The notes: generated by a model from the sequence alone, not told the origin. DNA of 64,000 nucleotides from Hamadaea flava (GCF_024172085.1 NZ_JAMZDZ010000001.1:5270001-5334000); one strand, 5' to 3'. Counted from the stretch's first letter, positions 50,544-59,234 are shown. Program-made: numbers and translations.

Positions 50544-52745
50544 TCATTGGCTCGGCTCTGCTAGCTCGAGGCTGTGAGCCCGTCCGCCGTCCTCCCGGCT
50601 GTCGCCGGATCGAGCGGGGACTGGCTCGACCTTTACAGCGCACACCTTGAACTCGGGCATGCGGGAAATCGGGTCCAGGGCAGGCGACGTCAGCGAGTTG
50701 ACGCGCTGCCGGCCGGCGAAGTGGAAGGGGGCGAAGACGGTGTCCGGTCGGATGCTCTCGGTCAGCCGCGCGGGGGCGGTCATCTCGCCGCGGCGGCTCG
50801 TCACGCGTACAAGTTGATCTTGAGAGATGTCGAGGCGGGCCGCGAGATCGGGATGGAGCTCGACGAACGCGGATCCGGCGACCCGCGCGAGCGGCTCGAT
50901 CCGGCGCGTCTGCGCGCCGGACTGGTACTGGGCCAGCAGCCGGCCGGTGGTGAGGTAGAGGGGGTACTCGGCGTCGGGCTCCTCGACCGCGGGCCGGTGG
51001 TCGACCGCGATCAGCCGGGCCCGCCCGTCCGGGTGGGCGAACCGTTCCTCGAAGAGCCGCGGCGTGCCCGCCCGGTCCACAGACGGGCAGGGCCAGAACA
51101 CGCCGTCCTCGGCGTCCACCCGCTCCCACGTGACGCCCGCGTAGTCGGCCAATCCGCCTGCGGAGGCACGCCGCAGCTCCTCGAAGACCGCGCGCGGATC
51201 GGAGTCGAACCGCGCACTCGTGGGAAGGCCGCCGTTTGCCCGAACGGCGTCCGTCCCGGGGCCGAGCCGGTGAGCCAGCTCGGCCAGCACCGCCAGATCC
51301 GTCCCTGTCCCTGGCGGTGGTTCGCGGAGGGCCTTGCGCCGCAGCACTCGGCCCTCGAGGTTGGTCATGGTGCCGTCCTCCTCGGCCCACTGGGCGGTGG
51401 GGAGGACGACGTCGGCGAGCTGTGCCGTCTCGCTCCTCACAAAGTCGCACACGACCAACAAATCCAGGTTTCGCAGACGTTTCTCTACGTGAACAGCATT
51501 CGGAGCGGAGACGACCGGATTCGAGCCGAACACGAGCAACGCCTTGACGTCCTCGCCGAGACTGTCGAGGAGTTCGTAGGCCGACCGGCCGGGGCCGGGC
51601 AGGTCAGCCGGGTCGACGCCCCAGACCGCGGCCACGTGTTCGCGCGCGGCGGGATCGTCGATCTTGCGGTAGCCAGGCAACTGGTCGGCCTTCTGCCCGT
51701 GCTCCCGGCCGCCCTGACCGTTGCCCTGCCCGGTCAGGCAGCCGTACCCGGAACCCGGGCGGCCCGGCAGGCCCAGCGCCAGCGCGAGATTGATGAAGGC
51801 GGACACCGTGTCCACGCCCTTGGCGTGCTGCTCCGCGCCGCGTGCGGTCAGGATGATCGCCGGGCCGTCGCTCAAGGCCCGCGCGGCTTGCTCCAGATCA
51901 GCGATGGGTACGCCGGTCAGCCGCTCGACTCGCGCCGGCCAGTACTCCGCGACCAGTTTGCGTACGTCGTCGAAGCCGGTCGTCCGGTCGTCGAGGTATT
52001 CGGAGTCGATCAGGCCCTCGGCGACGGCGATGTGGAGCAGGCCGTTGGCCAGCGCGAGATCGGTGCCCGGCGTCGGCTGGAGGTGCAAGGTGGCGTTCCG
52101 GGCGGTGGGGGTGGCCCGGGGGTCGATCACGATCTGCGTCGCGCCTGGCAGTTCGCGCTGCTCGGTGAGATAGCGAGCGAACGGGGGCATCGTCTCGGCG
52201 ACGTTCGCGCCGACCAGCAGCAGCGTCTTGGCCTTGCCGACGTCGGCGAGCGGAAAGGGCAGGCCGCGGTCGATGCCGAAGGCGCGCATCCCGGCGGCGG
52301 CCGCGCTCGACATGCAGAAGCGCCCGTTGTAGTCGATGTTCTTGGTCCGCAGCGCGATCCGGGCGAACTTGCCCAGCGCGTACGCCTTCTCGTTGGTGAG
52401 CCCGCCACCGCCGAAGACCGCCACGGCGTCCCGCCCGTGGTCCCGCTGCACGTCGCGGATCTTGCCCACGATGAAGTCGTACGCCTCCGCCCAGGTCGCC
52501 GGCTCGCCGTGGATCAACGGCGTACGCAGCCGGTCTGGATGGTCGAGCAGTTCGGCGGCGGTCCAGCCCTTCTGGCAAAGCCCACCCCGGTTGGTGGGGA
52601 AATCGCGGGGAGCGACTTCGACCTTGCCCGAGGCGTCGGCCCGTAGGGTCATCCCGCATTGCAGAGCGCAGTACGGGCAGTGGGTGGCAACCGCCGAGGA
52701 GTGCTCGCGCGAGCCGCTGGAGGTGCGGTCAGCTGGGGGTGCCAT
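50544..52745 (-). CDS. nasA: Assimilatory nitrate reductase, molybdopterin catalytic subunit
   Basis: A 733-residue molybdopterin oxidoreductase. The N-terminal 4Fe-4S site is CPYCALQC followed 27 residues later by Cys in GGLCQKGW. Then come YNGRFCMSSAAAAGMRAFGID, LLVGANVAETMPPFARYL, LALALGLPGRPGSGYGCLTGQGNGQGGREHG (MGD binding), and the C-terminal dinucleotide-binding barrel ending YPLYLTTGRLLAQYQSGAQTRR and FHFAGRQRVNSLTSPALDP. Reduces nitrate to nitrite in the cytoplasm; no signal peptide. Start ATG 52745 at the family N-terminus, without a ribosome site. Confidence 0.93.
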   Translation of the reverse strand: MAPPADRTSSGSREHSSAVATHCPYCALQCGMTLRADASGKVEVAPRDFPTNRGGLCQKGWTAAELLDHPDRLRTPLIHGEPATWAEAYDFIVGKIRDVQRDHGRDAVAVFGGGGLTNEKAYALGKFARIALRTKNIDYNGRFCMSSAAAAGMRAFGIDRGLPFPLADVGKAKTLLLVGANVAETMPPFARYLTEQRELPGATQIVIDPRATPTARNATLHLQPTPGTDLALANGLLHIAVAEGLIDSEYLDDRTTGFDDVRKLVAEYWPARVERLTGVPIADLEQAARALSDGPAIILTARGAEQHAKGVDTVSAFINLALALGLPGRPGSGYGCLTGQGNGQGGREHGQKADQLPGYRKIDDPAAREHVAAVWGVDPADLPGPGRSAYELLDSLGEDVKALLVFGSNPVVSAPNAVHVEKRLRNLDLLVVCDFVRSETAQLADVVLPTAQWAEEDGTMTNLEGRVLRRKALREPPPGTGTDLAVLAELAHRLGPGTDAVRANGGLPTSARFDSDPRAVFEELRRASAGGLADYAGVTWERVDAEDGVFWPCPSVDRAGTPRLFEERFAHPDGRARLIAVDHRPAVEEPDAEYPLYLTTGRLLAQYQSGAQTRRIEPLARVAGSAFVELHPDLAARLDISQDQLVRVTSRRGEMTAPARLTESIRPDTVFAPFHFAGRQRVNSLTSPALDPISRMPEFKVCAVKVEPVPARSGDSREDGGRAHSLELAEPSQ

Positions 52746-52768
52746 GGAGACGAGCGTGAACGCAGGCG

Positions 52769-52795
52769 GTTTCGGCCCGACTTCTCATATGTTTC
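52769..52795 (-). promoter_or_regulatory. Candidate GlnR-like site close to nasA
   Basis: On the minus strand GAAAC-N6-GAAGT-N6-GAAAC, i.e. three pentamers with exact 11-bp phasing. The GlnR box is alternating GTnAC and GAAAC half sites with 6-bp gaps; the two outer elements match, the middle one does not. It lies 24-50 bp upstream of the nasA ATG. Confidence 0.35.
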
Positions 52796-52929
52796 CGACC
52801 TGCAAAGTCGCGCTCATCTGTTCGGTGGGGGCGGTGTTGGCCGGTGGTATGACCGTGAGGACACAGATGGGGGTTTTGTCCATTGACACGACGTTCTAGC
52901 GTGATCGATAGTGACTGTCTGTGAGATCA

Positions 52930-52956
52930 GTTACACCTCACGTGAGCTGGGGTTTC
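52930..52956 (-). promoter_or_regulatory. Second candidate GlnR-like site upstream of nasA
   Basis: On the minus strand GAAAC-N6-TCACG-N6-GTAAC, again with 11-bp phasing, about 185-210 bp upstream of nasA. The centre overlaps the 10-bp palindrome CTCACGTGAG. Two of three elements fit GlnR half sites. Confidence 0.35.
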
Positions 52957-52983
52957 ACTCACGCGCGGAGTTCTGATTGGGGG

Positions 52984-53012
52984 ATGACTATGGGTCATAC
53001 CGGAGGTACCCT
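52984..53012 (+). promoter_or_regulatory. Leaderless promoter of the toxin-antitoxin operon
   Basis: ATGACT (52984-52989), 17-bp spacer, TACCCT (53007-53012), then 7 nt to the antitoxin ATG. The region also has the short self-complementary ggtacc (53005-53010), a possible site for antitoxin binding. Confidence 0.55.
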
Positions 53013-53019
53013 CACATGC

Positions 53020-53328
53020 ATGACTGCGAAGGTGACTCTCTCGTTCTCGGATGACACGATCGCCGACGCGCGCCGCTATGCGGAACGCGACGGCATGTCC
53101 TTGTCGGCCTGGATGGACAAGGCCGCCAAGGAGAAGGCCCTACGCGAGCTCTTCGGTGCGCATGCCGACGTGCTCCGGAGAGCGGGCCTGGACAAACTGG
53201 AGAAGCAGGCGCTTGCGGACGAGGCCGACTATGAGACGGTCACAGACGCATTGCGCGGCGGACTGACCCAGAGCGGCGGTCGACGACCGCGCCGAAGCGG
53301 CGGAGGAAATGACAAGCGTGCTGCGTAG
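53020..53328 (+). CDS. Antitoxin (ribbon-helix-helix type) of a MazEF/PemIK-like module
   Basis: A 102-residue protein: short beta strand then helices, TAKVTLSFSDDTIADARRYAERDGMSLSAWMDKAAKEKAL, the pattern of ribbon-helix-helix/MazE-like antitoxins, and a long basic, disordered C-terminus (GGRRPRRSGGGNDKRAA) suited to binding the toxin. ATG 53020 sits 7 nt after a -10 box; upstream in-frame ATG codons are inside the promoter. It overlaps the toxin gene by 20 nt. Confidence 0.85.
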   Translation: MTAKVTLSFSDDTIADARRYAERDGMSLSAWMDKAAKEKALRELFGAHADVLRRAGLDKLEKQALADEADYETVTDALRGGLTQSGGRRPRRSGGGNDKRAA

Positions 53329-53611
53329 AGGTGAGATCTGGCGGATCGAGGGCGCTCGCGAGCGGCTCGGTCTCGTCATCAGCTCCGACGTCTACAACGG
53401 AACCGATGTGCCGATCGTGGTCGTCGCCGAGGTGGTGGACGAGGAGGAGCTGCGAGATTCGCCCTTGGCCGTGCCGATGGGCGAATTCGTGATCATGCCT
53501 GATCGCGTCTCGTCGCCGATGAAGAAGTGGTTCACCGACCTCGTCGAGGTCGCGGACACCGACACGATGCGGCGGGTCGGCCGAGCGCTCAAGATCATCC
53601 AAGACCTGTAG
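53309..53611 (+). CDS. MazF/PemK-family toxin
   Basis: A 100-residue protein with the PemK/MazF barrel: LRRGEIWRIEGARERLGLVISSDVYNG, PIVVVAEVV, VIMPDRVSSPMKKWFTDLVEVADTDTMRRVGRALKII. Family members are sequence-specific endoribonucleases that stop translation. The catalytic Arg/Ser pair could correspond to R in DRVSS and S in LVISSD. Overlap with the antitoxin gene gives the usual coupled stoichiometry. Confidence 0.88.
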   Translation: MTSVLRRGEIWRIEGARERLGLVISSDVYNGTDVPIVVVAEVVDEEELRDSPLAVPMGEFVIMPDRVSSPMKKWFTDLVEVADTDTMRRVGRALKIIQDL

Positions 53612-53625
53612 CCGGGGTCCACGGC

Positions 53626-54201
53626 TCAGGGGAGGAACAGGTCCGCGTCGCAGGTGGAGTCGTCGGCGTCGGTGCCGGCGTCGCACGACTCCGGCGCGTC
53701 GTAGCCGAGGGCCTCGGCGCAGGCCTCCGGACGCGGCTTCCGCAGCCCGGCCGCGACCTGCTCGAACGCCGCGCCCAGGACGGCGAACTGCTCCGGGGTC
53801 ATCTTGTCCACGAAGATGTCGCGTACCTGGTTGACGTGGTCGACGGCGACCAGCTGGATCGTCTCCCAGCCGTGCTCGGTGAGCACCGCGAACTGGCCCC
53901 GGCGGTCGTCGGGACACGGCTGCCGCTCGATCAGGCCGGCCTTCTCCATCCGGGTGATCTGGTGCGACAGGCGGCTCTTCTCCAGCAGCGTGCGGACGGC
54001 GAGCTGGCTCATCCGGAGCCGGTGCTCGGGAGCCTCGGACAGCTGGACGAGGATCTCGTAGTCGGTGCCGGACAACCCGTGCTTCTGATGCCCTCGCTCG
54101 AGGTTGTGCATCAGCAGCCGGCTGCCCTCGAGGAACGCCCGCCAGGACCGCTGCTCGTCATCGGTGAGCCAGCGGGCTTCGGTCTTGATGTCGGCGGACA
54201 T
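53626..54201 (-). CDS. MarR family transcriptional regulator
   Basis: A 191-residue MarR protein: helical dimer region RSWRAFLEGSRLLMHNLERGHQ, winged helix TDYEILVQLSEAPEHRLRMSQLAVRTLLEKSRLSHQITRMEKAGLIERQPCPDDRRGQFAVLTEHGWE. An acidic C-terminal tail contains two cysteines (ESCDAGTDADDSTCDADLF), which might sense oxidants; this is speculative. It follows a nitroreductase gene by 119 bp on the same strand, and a MarR-type palindrome lies upstream of that gene. Confidence 0.88.
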   Translation of the reverse strand: MSADIKTEARWLTDDEQRSWRAFLEGSRLLMHNLERGHQKHGLSGTDYEILVQLSEAPEHRLRMSQLAVRTLLEKSRLSHQITRMEKAGLIERQPCPDDRRGQFAVLTEHGWETIQLVAVDHVNQVRDIFVDKMTPEQFAVLGAAFEQVAAGLRKPRPEACAEALGYDAPESCDAGTDADDSTCDADLFLP

Positions 54202-54320
54202 GCCAGTCACAGTACTCACTTCCCCTCTCGATCGAGTAGGTCGCGCATCACTTGGCGGCAAGCCGACAGCCGACCTCGCTGGTGCGACGCCGGCTGTGGT
54301 CCTGGAGCTGGTGAGGCGGT

Positions 54321-54911
54321 TCAGACCGTCGTCACGACCTCGTCGAAGTCCAGCCGCGGGTTGCGGTCGAACCAGGCGTTGTCGGCCGGCTTGCCGATGT
54401 TGACGACCGCCAGGACGCTGGCCCGGCCGTCGCCGAAGAACTCCTTGTTGAGCAGGTCGGCGTCGAACCCGCCCATCGGGCCGGCGGCCAGCCCGGCGGC
54501 GCGTACGCCCAGGATGAAGTAGCCGACCTGGAGCGCGCCGTTGAACCGGCCGGTCCGGATCCGGGCCTCTTCCTCGGCGAATCGGTCCTTCGCGTTGGGG
54601 GCGTGCGGGAAGGTCTTGTCGAGCTTCTCGTGGAAGTCGTGGGCCGCGGCGAGGATGGCGGTCAGCGGGGCGGCGGCGGTCTTGGCCTTGTTGCCCTCGG
54701 CCAGGGTGCCGACCAGGCGCTGCCGGGCCTCCGGCGTACGCACCAGCACCACGCGCAGCGGCTGCGAGTTCAGTGCGGTCGGGGCATACTTCACGAGGTC
54801 GTAGATCGCCTGGATCTGCTCGTCGCTCACCGGTTCGTCGGTGAAGGCGTTCGCGGTACGCGCCTCACGGAACAGCAGATTCTGCGCCGCCTGATCGAGA
54901 ACGAGGCTCAT
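54321..54911 (-). CDS. Nitroreductase family protein (RutE/malonic semialdehyde reductase-like)
   Basis: A 196-residue FMN-dependent nitroreductase: LLFREARTANAFTDEPVSDEQIQAIYDLVKYAPTALNSQPLRVVLVRTPEA, LQVGYFILGVRAAGLAAGPMGGFDADLLNKEFF, SVLAVVNIGKPADNAWFDRNPRLDFDEVV. This pattern is close to RutE/YdfG-associated reductases (3-hydroxypropionate from malonic semialdehyde) or related quinone/nitro reductases. ATG follows gggaga; a MarR-type gene is next in the same direction and probably regulates it. Confidence 0.88.
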   Translation of the reverse strand: MSLVLDQAAQNLLFREARTANAFTDEPVSDEQIQAIYDLVKYAPTALNSQPLRVVLVRTPEARQRLVGTLAEGNKAKTAAAPLTAILAAAHDFHEKLDKTFPHAPNAKDRFAEEEARIRTGRFNGALQVGYFILGVRAAGLAAGPMGGFDADLLNKEFFGDGRASVLAVVNIGKPADNAWFDRNPRLDFDEVVTTV

Positions 54912-54934
54912 TAGGTCTCCCAAACTGTCAGCCC

Positions 54935-54968
54935 TTATTACGTGAGACCCAAGTTAGATGAAGCTTCA
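54935..54968 (-). promoter_or_regulatory. Nitroreductase promoter with MarR-type palindrome
   Basis: TGAAGCTTCA (54959-54968) is a perfect 10-bp palindrome; on the minus strand TTGAAGCTTCAT resembles common MarR operators. TAATAA (54940-54935, minus) lies 18 bp downstream as a possible -10, so a bound repressor would cover the -35 region. Confidence 0.55.
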
Positions 54969-55007
54969 ACCAATGTGCAAGCACTAGTTGAGCGCATCAC
55001 TCAAGAT

Positions 55008-55077
55008 GCCCGTTGATCATGGAGTTTCCGGTCGCGACACACCGTCGAGACCGCGGTCAACTCCATGATCAACGGGC
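55008..55077. repeat. Long hairpin with 19-bp perfect arms upstream of the nitroreductase gene and downstream of narK
   Basis: Arms 55008-55026 (GCCCGTTGATCATGGAGTT) and 55059-55077 enclose 32 nt containing GCGACACACC. Both flanking genes are on the minus strand. It lies 26 bp past the narK stop, so it probably ends the narK transcript. Termini rich in TGATCA recall family B, but the sequence differs. Confidence 0.65.
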
Positions 55078-55103
55078 CGGGCAGGGAGTGAGCAGGGGGA
55101 CGG

Positions 55104-56453
55104 CTAGACGGAGGCGTGGGCGAGGCTGGGGGCGACCGTGACCAGCACCCGGCGACGCAGGTAGCACCACCACGTTACGGCGAGGCAGACGGCGTACAGG
55201 ACGGTGAACCAGGTGAACGCCGTGCCGATGCCGCCGGTCCCCGCGATGGAGTCGCTGATCGCCCGGGGCAGGTAGAAGCCGCCGAACGCGCCGACCGCCC
55301 CGGCGATGCCGAGGGTGGCCGCCGACTCCCGCTTGGCGGTCGCCGCGTCCGGCGACTTCGCCGCGAAGATCGCCGGGATCATCCGGTAGGTCGAGCCGTT
55401 GCCCGCGCCGGCCGCGGTGAACAGCACGCCGAACGAGGCCAGGAAGAGCGCCAGGTTCTTCGATCCGGCCGCCGTCACCACGCCGTACGAGCCGAGCCCC
55501 ATGAGGACGAAGCAGGTGGCGGTGACCCGGGCGCCGCCGACCTTGTCCGACAGCCAGCCGCCGAACGGCCGGGCGATCGAGCCCACCAGCGGACCGGCGA
55601 AGGCCAGGGTGATCGTCGCCGCCCCCAGGTGCGCCACCGGGGCGTTCGGGAACTGGAGCTTCAGGACCAGCGGGAACGCCGCCGAGTAGCCCAGGAACGA
55701 GCCGAAGGTGCCGATGTAGAGGAACGACATGATCCAGGTGTGGGTCCGTTTGACCGTGGCGAACTGCGCCCGCAGCGGCGACCTCGCCACGGCGAGGTTG
55801 TTCATGAAGGCGTACGCGAAGATTCCGGCGGCCAGGATCAGCGGCAGCCACATGACGCCGCCGTAGACGAGCCCGAACGACAACGCGATCGGCACGACCA
55901 GCTGCATCACACTGATGCCGAGGTTGCCACCAGCGGCGTTCAGCCCCAGCGCGGCGCCCTTCTTCCGCTCGGGGAAGAAGAACGAGATGTTGGTCATCGA
56001 CGACGCGAAGTTGCCGCCGCCCAGCCCGGCGGTCGCCGCGATGGTCAGCACCTCCCAGTACACCGGCCGGGCGGTCACCGCGTAGATCATCCCCGAGACC
56101 GGGATCAGCAGCAGCAGTGCGCTGATCATGGTCCAGGTACGCCCGCCGAACCGGGTCACCGCGAAGGTGTACGGGATCCGCATGATCGAGCCGATGAGGT
56201 TGGGCAGGGCGACCAGCCAGAACTTCTGGTTCACGGAGTACGCGAACAGCGCCGGTGGCAGGGCCACCACCACGACGCTCCAGAGCGTCCAGACCGAGAA
56301 GCCCAGGTGCTCGGCGAAGATCGAGAAGATCAGGTTGCGCCGGGCGACCCGGCGGCCGGTGGACTCCCAGAAGGCGGTGTCCTCGGGGTCCCAGTGCGAG
56401 ATCACCCGCTGCTGCGGTGCAGCCGGTGCCGGTGTGGAGACTGTCGCGGTCAT
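55104..56453 (-). CDS. narK: Nitrate/nitrite transporter of the NarK/NasA MFS family
   Basis: A 449-residue major-facilitator protein with about 12 transmembrane helices. It carries the nitrate-porter signatures: the conserved Arg in RIPYTFAVTRFGGRTWT, the first glycine-rich signature AGLGGGNFASSMTNISFFFPERKKGAALGLNAAGGNLG and the second AGAGNGSTYRMIPAIF. It imports nitrate (or exchanges nitrite) for nasA/nirBD about 2-9 kb away. Start ATG; TAACTT lies 8 nt upstream, so a leaderless message is possible. Confidence 0.92.
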   Translation of the reverse strand: MTATVSTPAPAAPQQRVISHWDPEDTAFWESTGRRVARRNLIFSIFAEHLGFSVWTLWSVVVVALPPALFAYSVNQKFWLVALPNLIGSIMRIPYTFAVTRFGGRTWTMISALLLLIPVSGMIYAVTARPVYWEVLTIAATAGLGGGNFASSMTNISFFFPERKKGAALGLNAAGGNLGISVMQLVVPIALSFGLVYGGVMWLPLILAAGIFAYAFMNNLAVARSPLRAQFATVKRTHTWIMSFLYIGTFGSFLGYSAAFPLVLKLQFPNAPVAHLGAATITLAFAGPLVGSIARPFGGWLSDKVGGARVTATCFVLMGLGSYGVVTAAGSKNLALFLASFGVLFTAAGAGNGSTYRMIPAIFAAKSPDAATAKRESAATLGIAGAVGAFGGFYLPRAISDSIAGTGGIGTAFTWFTVLYAVCLAVTWWCYLRRRVLVTVAPSLAHASV

Positions 56454-56573
56454 GGTCAGGAAAGTTACGAACGTGTGATTGCCGTGTTGTGCGCTGCGCG
56501 TACCCGGGGTGTGAAACCAGGCGCACCATCGCGCCAGGTACCCTGTGAGGCGAGCCATACGGCGGTAGCCGTT

Positions 56574-56603
56574 TTGACCCCGGCGTAAGCCAGCAGGTAT
56601 CGT
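56574..56603 (+). promoter_or_regulatory. Probable rplM-rpsI promoter
   Basis: TTGACC (56574-56579), 18-bp spacer, TATCGT (56598-56603), giving a leader of about 125 nt before rplM. The 282-bp narK-rplM gap holds no gene. Confidence 0.45.
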
Positions 56604-56735
56604 TGTGCGCTGTTGCGTGAAAAGGCGGCGCGGACCTGTCGGGTACGCTTGTCGTTCGTTGCCGACCATCTTGTCAAGTAGATGGCGCGGCCTGCATCGC
56701 AAGAGACATGTCCGACGACCAGACAAGGTAGACCT

Positions 56736-57179
56736 GTGCGTACGTACAGCCCGAAGCCGGGTGAGATCGAGCGTCAGTGGCACGTGATCGACGCTTCTGA
56801 CGTCGTGCTGGGCCGGCTCGCCACCCACGCCGCCACGCTCCTGCGCGGCAAGCACAAGCCCACTTTCGCGCCGCACGTGGACACCGGTGACTTCGTGATC
56901 ATCGTGAACGCGGGCAAGGTCGCGCTGACGGGCAACAAGCGCGCGACGAAGGTCGCCTACAGCCACTCGGGCTACCCGGGCGGTCTGAAGAAGGTCGGCT
57001 ACGACGAGCTGCTGTCCAAGCGGCCGGAGAAGGCGATCGAACTCGCCGTCAAGGGCATGCTCCCGCACAACAAGCTGGGCCGCCAGCTGCTGGGCAAGCT
57101 CAAGGTCTACGCGGGCCCCGAGCACCCCCACGCCGCGCAGCAGCCGCAGCCGTTCGAGATCAAGCAGATCGCGCAGTGA
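56736..57179 (+). CDS. rplM: 50S ribosomal protein L13
   Basis: A 147-residue L13: [106 protein letters not shown]. An early assembly protein of the large subunit. GTG start at the family N-terminus with aagg upstream. Operon with rpsI, as nearly universal in bacteria. Confidence 0.97.
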   Translation: MRTYSPKPGEIERQWHVIDASDVVLGRLATHAATLLRGKHKPTFAPHVDTGDFVIIVNAGKVALTGNKRATKVAYSHSGYPGGLKKVGYDELLSKRPEKAIELAVKGMLPHNKLGRQLLGKLKVYAGPEHPHAAQQPQPFEIKQIAQ

Positions 57180-57199
57180 GCGCGGGCGAAGGAATCACT

Positions 57200-57673
57200 A
57201 TGACCGAGACTTCTGTGCCGACGCCGGCCGCGGTCGCCACGGCTGTCGACGCCGTCGCCCCGGTCGCCGTGAAGGCCCCCCGCGGGGACCGCCCCGTGCA
57301 GACCGTTGGCCGCCGCAAGGAGGCCATCGTCCGCGTACGCATCATGCCGGGCTCCGGCAAGATCACGTGCAACGGGCGTGACCTGGAGGCCTACTTCCCG
57401 AGCAAGGTTTCGCAGCAGACCGTGCGCGAGCCGCTCGTGGTGGCCGAGAAGGCCGAGGCTTTCGACATCATCGCCAACCTCCGTGGTGGCGGCATCACCG
57501 GTCAGGCCGGCGCGCTGCGTCTGGCCATCGCTCGCGCCCTGTGCGAGCTGGACCTCGAGGACCGCCCGGCGCTGAAGAAGGCCGGCTTCCTGACCCGCGA
57601 CGCTCGCGTCAAGGAGAGCAAGAAGTACGGTCTCAAGAAGGCCCGCAAGGCGCCTCAGTACTCGAAGCGTTGA
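57200..57673 (+). CDS. rpsI: 30S ribosomal protein S9
   Basis: A 157-residue S9: an actinobacterial Ala/Pro/Val-rich N-terminal extension (~30 residues), then [49 protein letters not shown] and the C-terminal [17 protein letters not shown] tail that reaches the P-site tRNA. ATG at 57200 preferred (gaagga 6 nt upstream) over a GTG at 57176 within the rplM stop. Confidence 0.96.
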   Translation: MTETSVPTPAAVATAVDAVAPVAVKAPRGDRPVQTVGRRKEAIVRVRIMPGSGKITCNGRDLEAYFPSKVSQQTVREPLVVAEKAEAFDIIANLRGGGITGQAGALRLAIARALCELDLEDRPALKKAGFLTRDARVKESKKYGLKKARKAPQYSKR

Positions 57674-57700
57674 TGCCGGCATTACTGCCAGCTTGAAGTT

Positions 57701-57731
57701 GGCCGGGGGGCACCGAGCCCCCCGGCCATTT
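57701..57731 (+). terminator. Intrinsic terminator of rplM-rpsI
   Basis: 11-bp perfect G+C stem GGCCGGGGGGC / GCCCCCCGGCC with 5-nt loop accga, followed by ATTTT. Confidence 0.9.
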
Positions 57732-57762
57732 TCGTCTGCCTGAGGATCTGCGAGGAGGACAC

Positions 57763-59091
57763 ATGGGTCGGCTCTTCGGCACGGACGGCGTCCGTGGCCT
57801 GGCCAACGGCGACCTCACCCCCGAATTGGCGATGTCGATCGCCGTGGCCGCCGCCCACACCCTGGCCGAAGCGGACCGCAGCCATCAGCCGGTGGCGGTC
57901 GTGGGCCGGGATCCCCGAGCGAGTGGCGAGATGCTGGAGGCCGCGGTGGTCGCCGGGCTGGCCAGTGCGGGCGCCACCGTCGTCCGGGCCGGCGTGCTGC
58001 CGACGCCCGCGGTGGCGTACCTGACGAGCGAGGTGCGTGCCGACTTCGGCGTGATGGTCTCGGCAAGCCACAACCCGATGCCGGACAACGGGATCAAGCT
58101 CTTCGCCGCCGGTGGGCACAAGCTGTCCGACGAGATCGAGGACGCCATCGAGGCCCGGATCGGTGAGGGCTGGCAGCGTCCCACCGGGGCGGGCGTCGGC
58201 CGCGTCCACGACCTGCTCGACGGGGCCGAGCACTACCTCAAGCACCTGCGTTCCGCCGTGCCGCACCAGCTCGACGGACTGACCGTCGTGGTCGACTGCG
58301 CGAACGGCGCGGCCAGCGACGTCGCGCCGGCGGCGTACCAGGAGGCCGGTGCGACCGTCATCCCGATCTTCTCCGAGCCCGACGGGGTCAACATCAACGA
58401 CGAGTGCGGCGCCACTCACCTCGACGCGCTGCGGGAGGCCGTCCTCGCGCACGGGGCCGACCTCGGGCTGGCCCACGACGGCGACGCCGATCGCTGCCTC
58501 GCGGTCACCGCGACCGGCGAGGTCGTCGACGGCGACGAGATCATGGCGATCCTCGCGCTGGCCCTGAAGGAGTCCGGCACGCTCGCCGAGGACACCCTCG
58601 TCGTCACCGTGATGAGCAACCTCGGGCTCAAGATCGCCATGCGGGACGCCGGCATCAGCCTGGTCGAGACGAAGGTCGGCGACCGGTACCTGCTGGCAGA
58701 GCTGCGGGAGCACGGCTACTCGCTCGGCGGCGAGCAGAGCGGCCACATCGTCCTGCCCAGCCACGCGACCACCGGCGACGGCCTGCTCACCGGCCTGCTG
58801 CTGATGGCGCGCATGGCGCAGACCGGCAAGACCCTCGCCGACCTGGCCGCCGTCGTCACCAAGCTGCCGCAGCGCCTGATCAACGTGAAGGCCGACCGGT
58901 CCGTGGTGACTCACCCCACGGTGGTCGCGGCCGTGGACGCGGTCGCCGCGCGGCTCGGGGCCACCGGGCGCGTCCTGCTCCGTCCGTCCGGCACCGAGCC
59001 ACTGGTACGCGTCATGGTGGAGGCGTCGACGCCCGAGCTGGCGTTGGAGACCGCGGAGGAGATCGCGTCGGCGGTTCGCTCCGCGGCCTGA
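57763..59091 (+). CDS. glmM: Phosphoglucosamine mutase
   Basis: A 442-residue alpha-D-phosphohexomutase converting glucosamine-6-P to glucosamine-1-P for UDP-GlcNAc and wall synthesis. The phosphorylated serine is in [17 protein letters not shown] (near residue 100); the metal site is [12 protein letters not shown] (DGDxDR); the sugar loop is GGEQSGHIV; the phosphate site is [16 protein letters not shown]. It opens [17 protein letters not shown] follows gaggagg-type purines. It is followed by its own terminator and by glmS, the preceding step. Confidence 0.96.
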   Translation: MGRLFGTDGVRGLANGDLTPELAMSIAVAAAHTLAEADRSHQPVAVVGRDPRASGEMLEAAVVAGLASAGATVVRAGVLPTPAVAYLTSEVRADFGVMVSASHNPMPDNGIKLFAAGGHKLSDEIEDAIEARIGEGWQRPTGAGVGRVHDLLDGAEHYLKHLRSAVPHQLDGLTVVVDCANGAASDVAPAAYQEAGATVIPIFSEPDGVNINDECGATHLDALREAVLAHGADLGLAHDGDADRCLAVTATGEVVDGDEIMAILALALKESGTLAEDTLVVTVMSNLGLKIAMRDAGISLVETKVGDRYLLAELREHGYSLGGEQSGHIVLPSHATTGDGLLTGLLLMARMAQTGKTLADLAAVVTKLPQRLINVKADRSVVTHPTVVAAVDAVAARLGATGRVLLRPSGTEPLVRVMVEASTPELALETAEEIASAVRSAA

Positions 59092-59117
59092 TCTGCCCGC
59101 TTCCGGCAAGGTCCGTC

Positions 59118-59150
59118 AAGGGCCGGATCTCTGATCCGGTCCTTTCGTTT
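59118..59150 (+). terminator. Terminator after glmM
   Basis: 11-nt arms AAGGGCCGGAT / ATCCGGTCCTT (one G-U pair), 5-nt loop, followed by tcgttt. Confidence 0.8.
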
Positions 59151-59228
59151 TCCCTGCGCGTCGGGTTTTGCGCAGTTGTCATGCGCATAAGTATCCACAT
59201 CGCGCATGGACTTTGAGCGAAACTCCGC

Positions 59229-59234
59229 TACGCT
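59229..59234 (+). promoter_or_regulatory. -10 box of the leaderless glmS promoter
   Basis: TACGCT ends 7 nt before the glmS ATG; no ribosome site is present between. No convincing -35 element. No glmS ribozyme-like sequence is seen. Confidence 0.55.

Noticed and set aside
56464-56490. GTTAC-N6-GTGAT-N6-GTTGT as a GlnR-like box upstream of narK
   Set aside because: The GTTAC element coincides with the reverse complement of the probable narK -10 box (TAACTT), and the other half sites are weak, so I do not count it.
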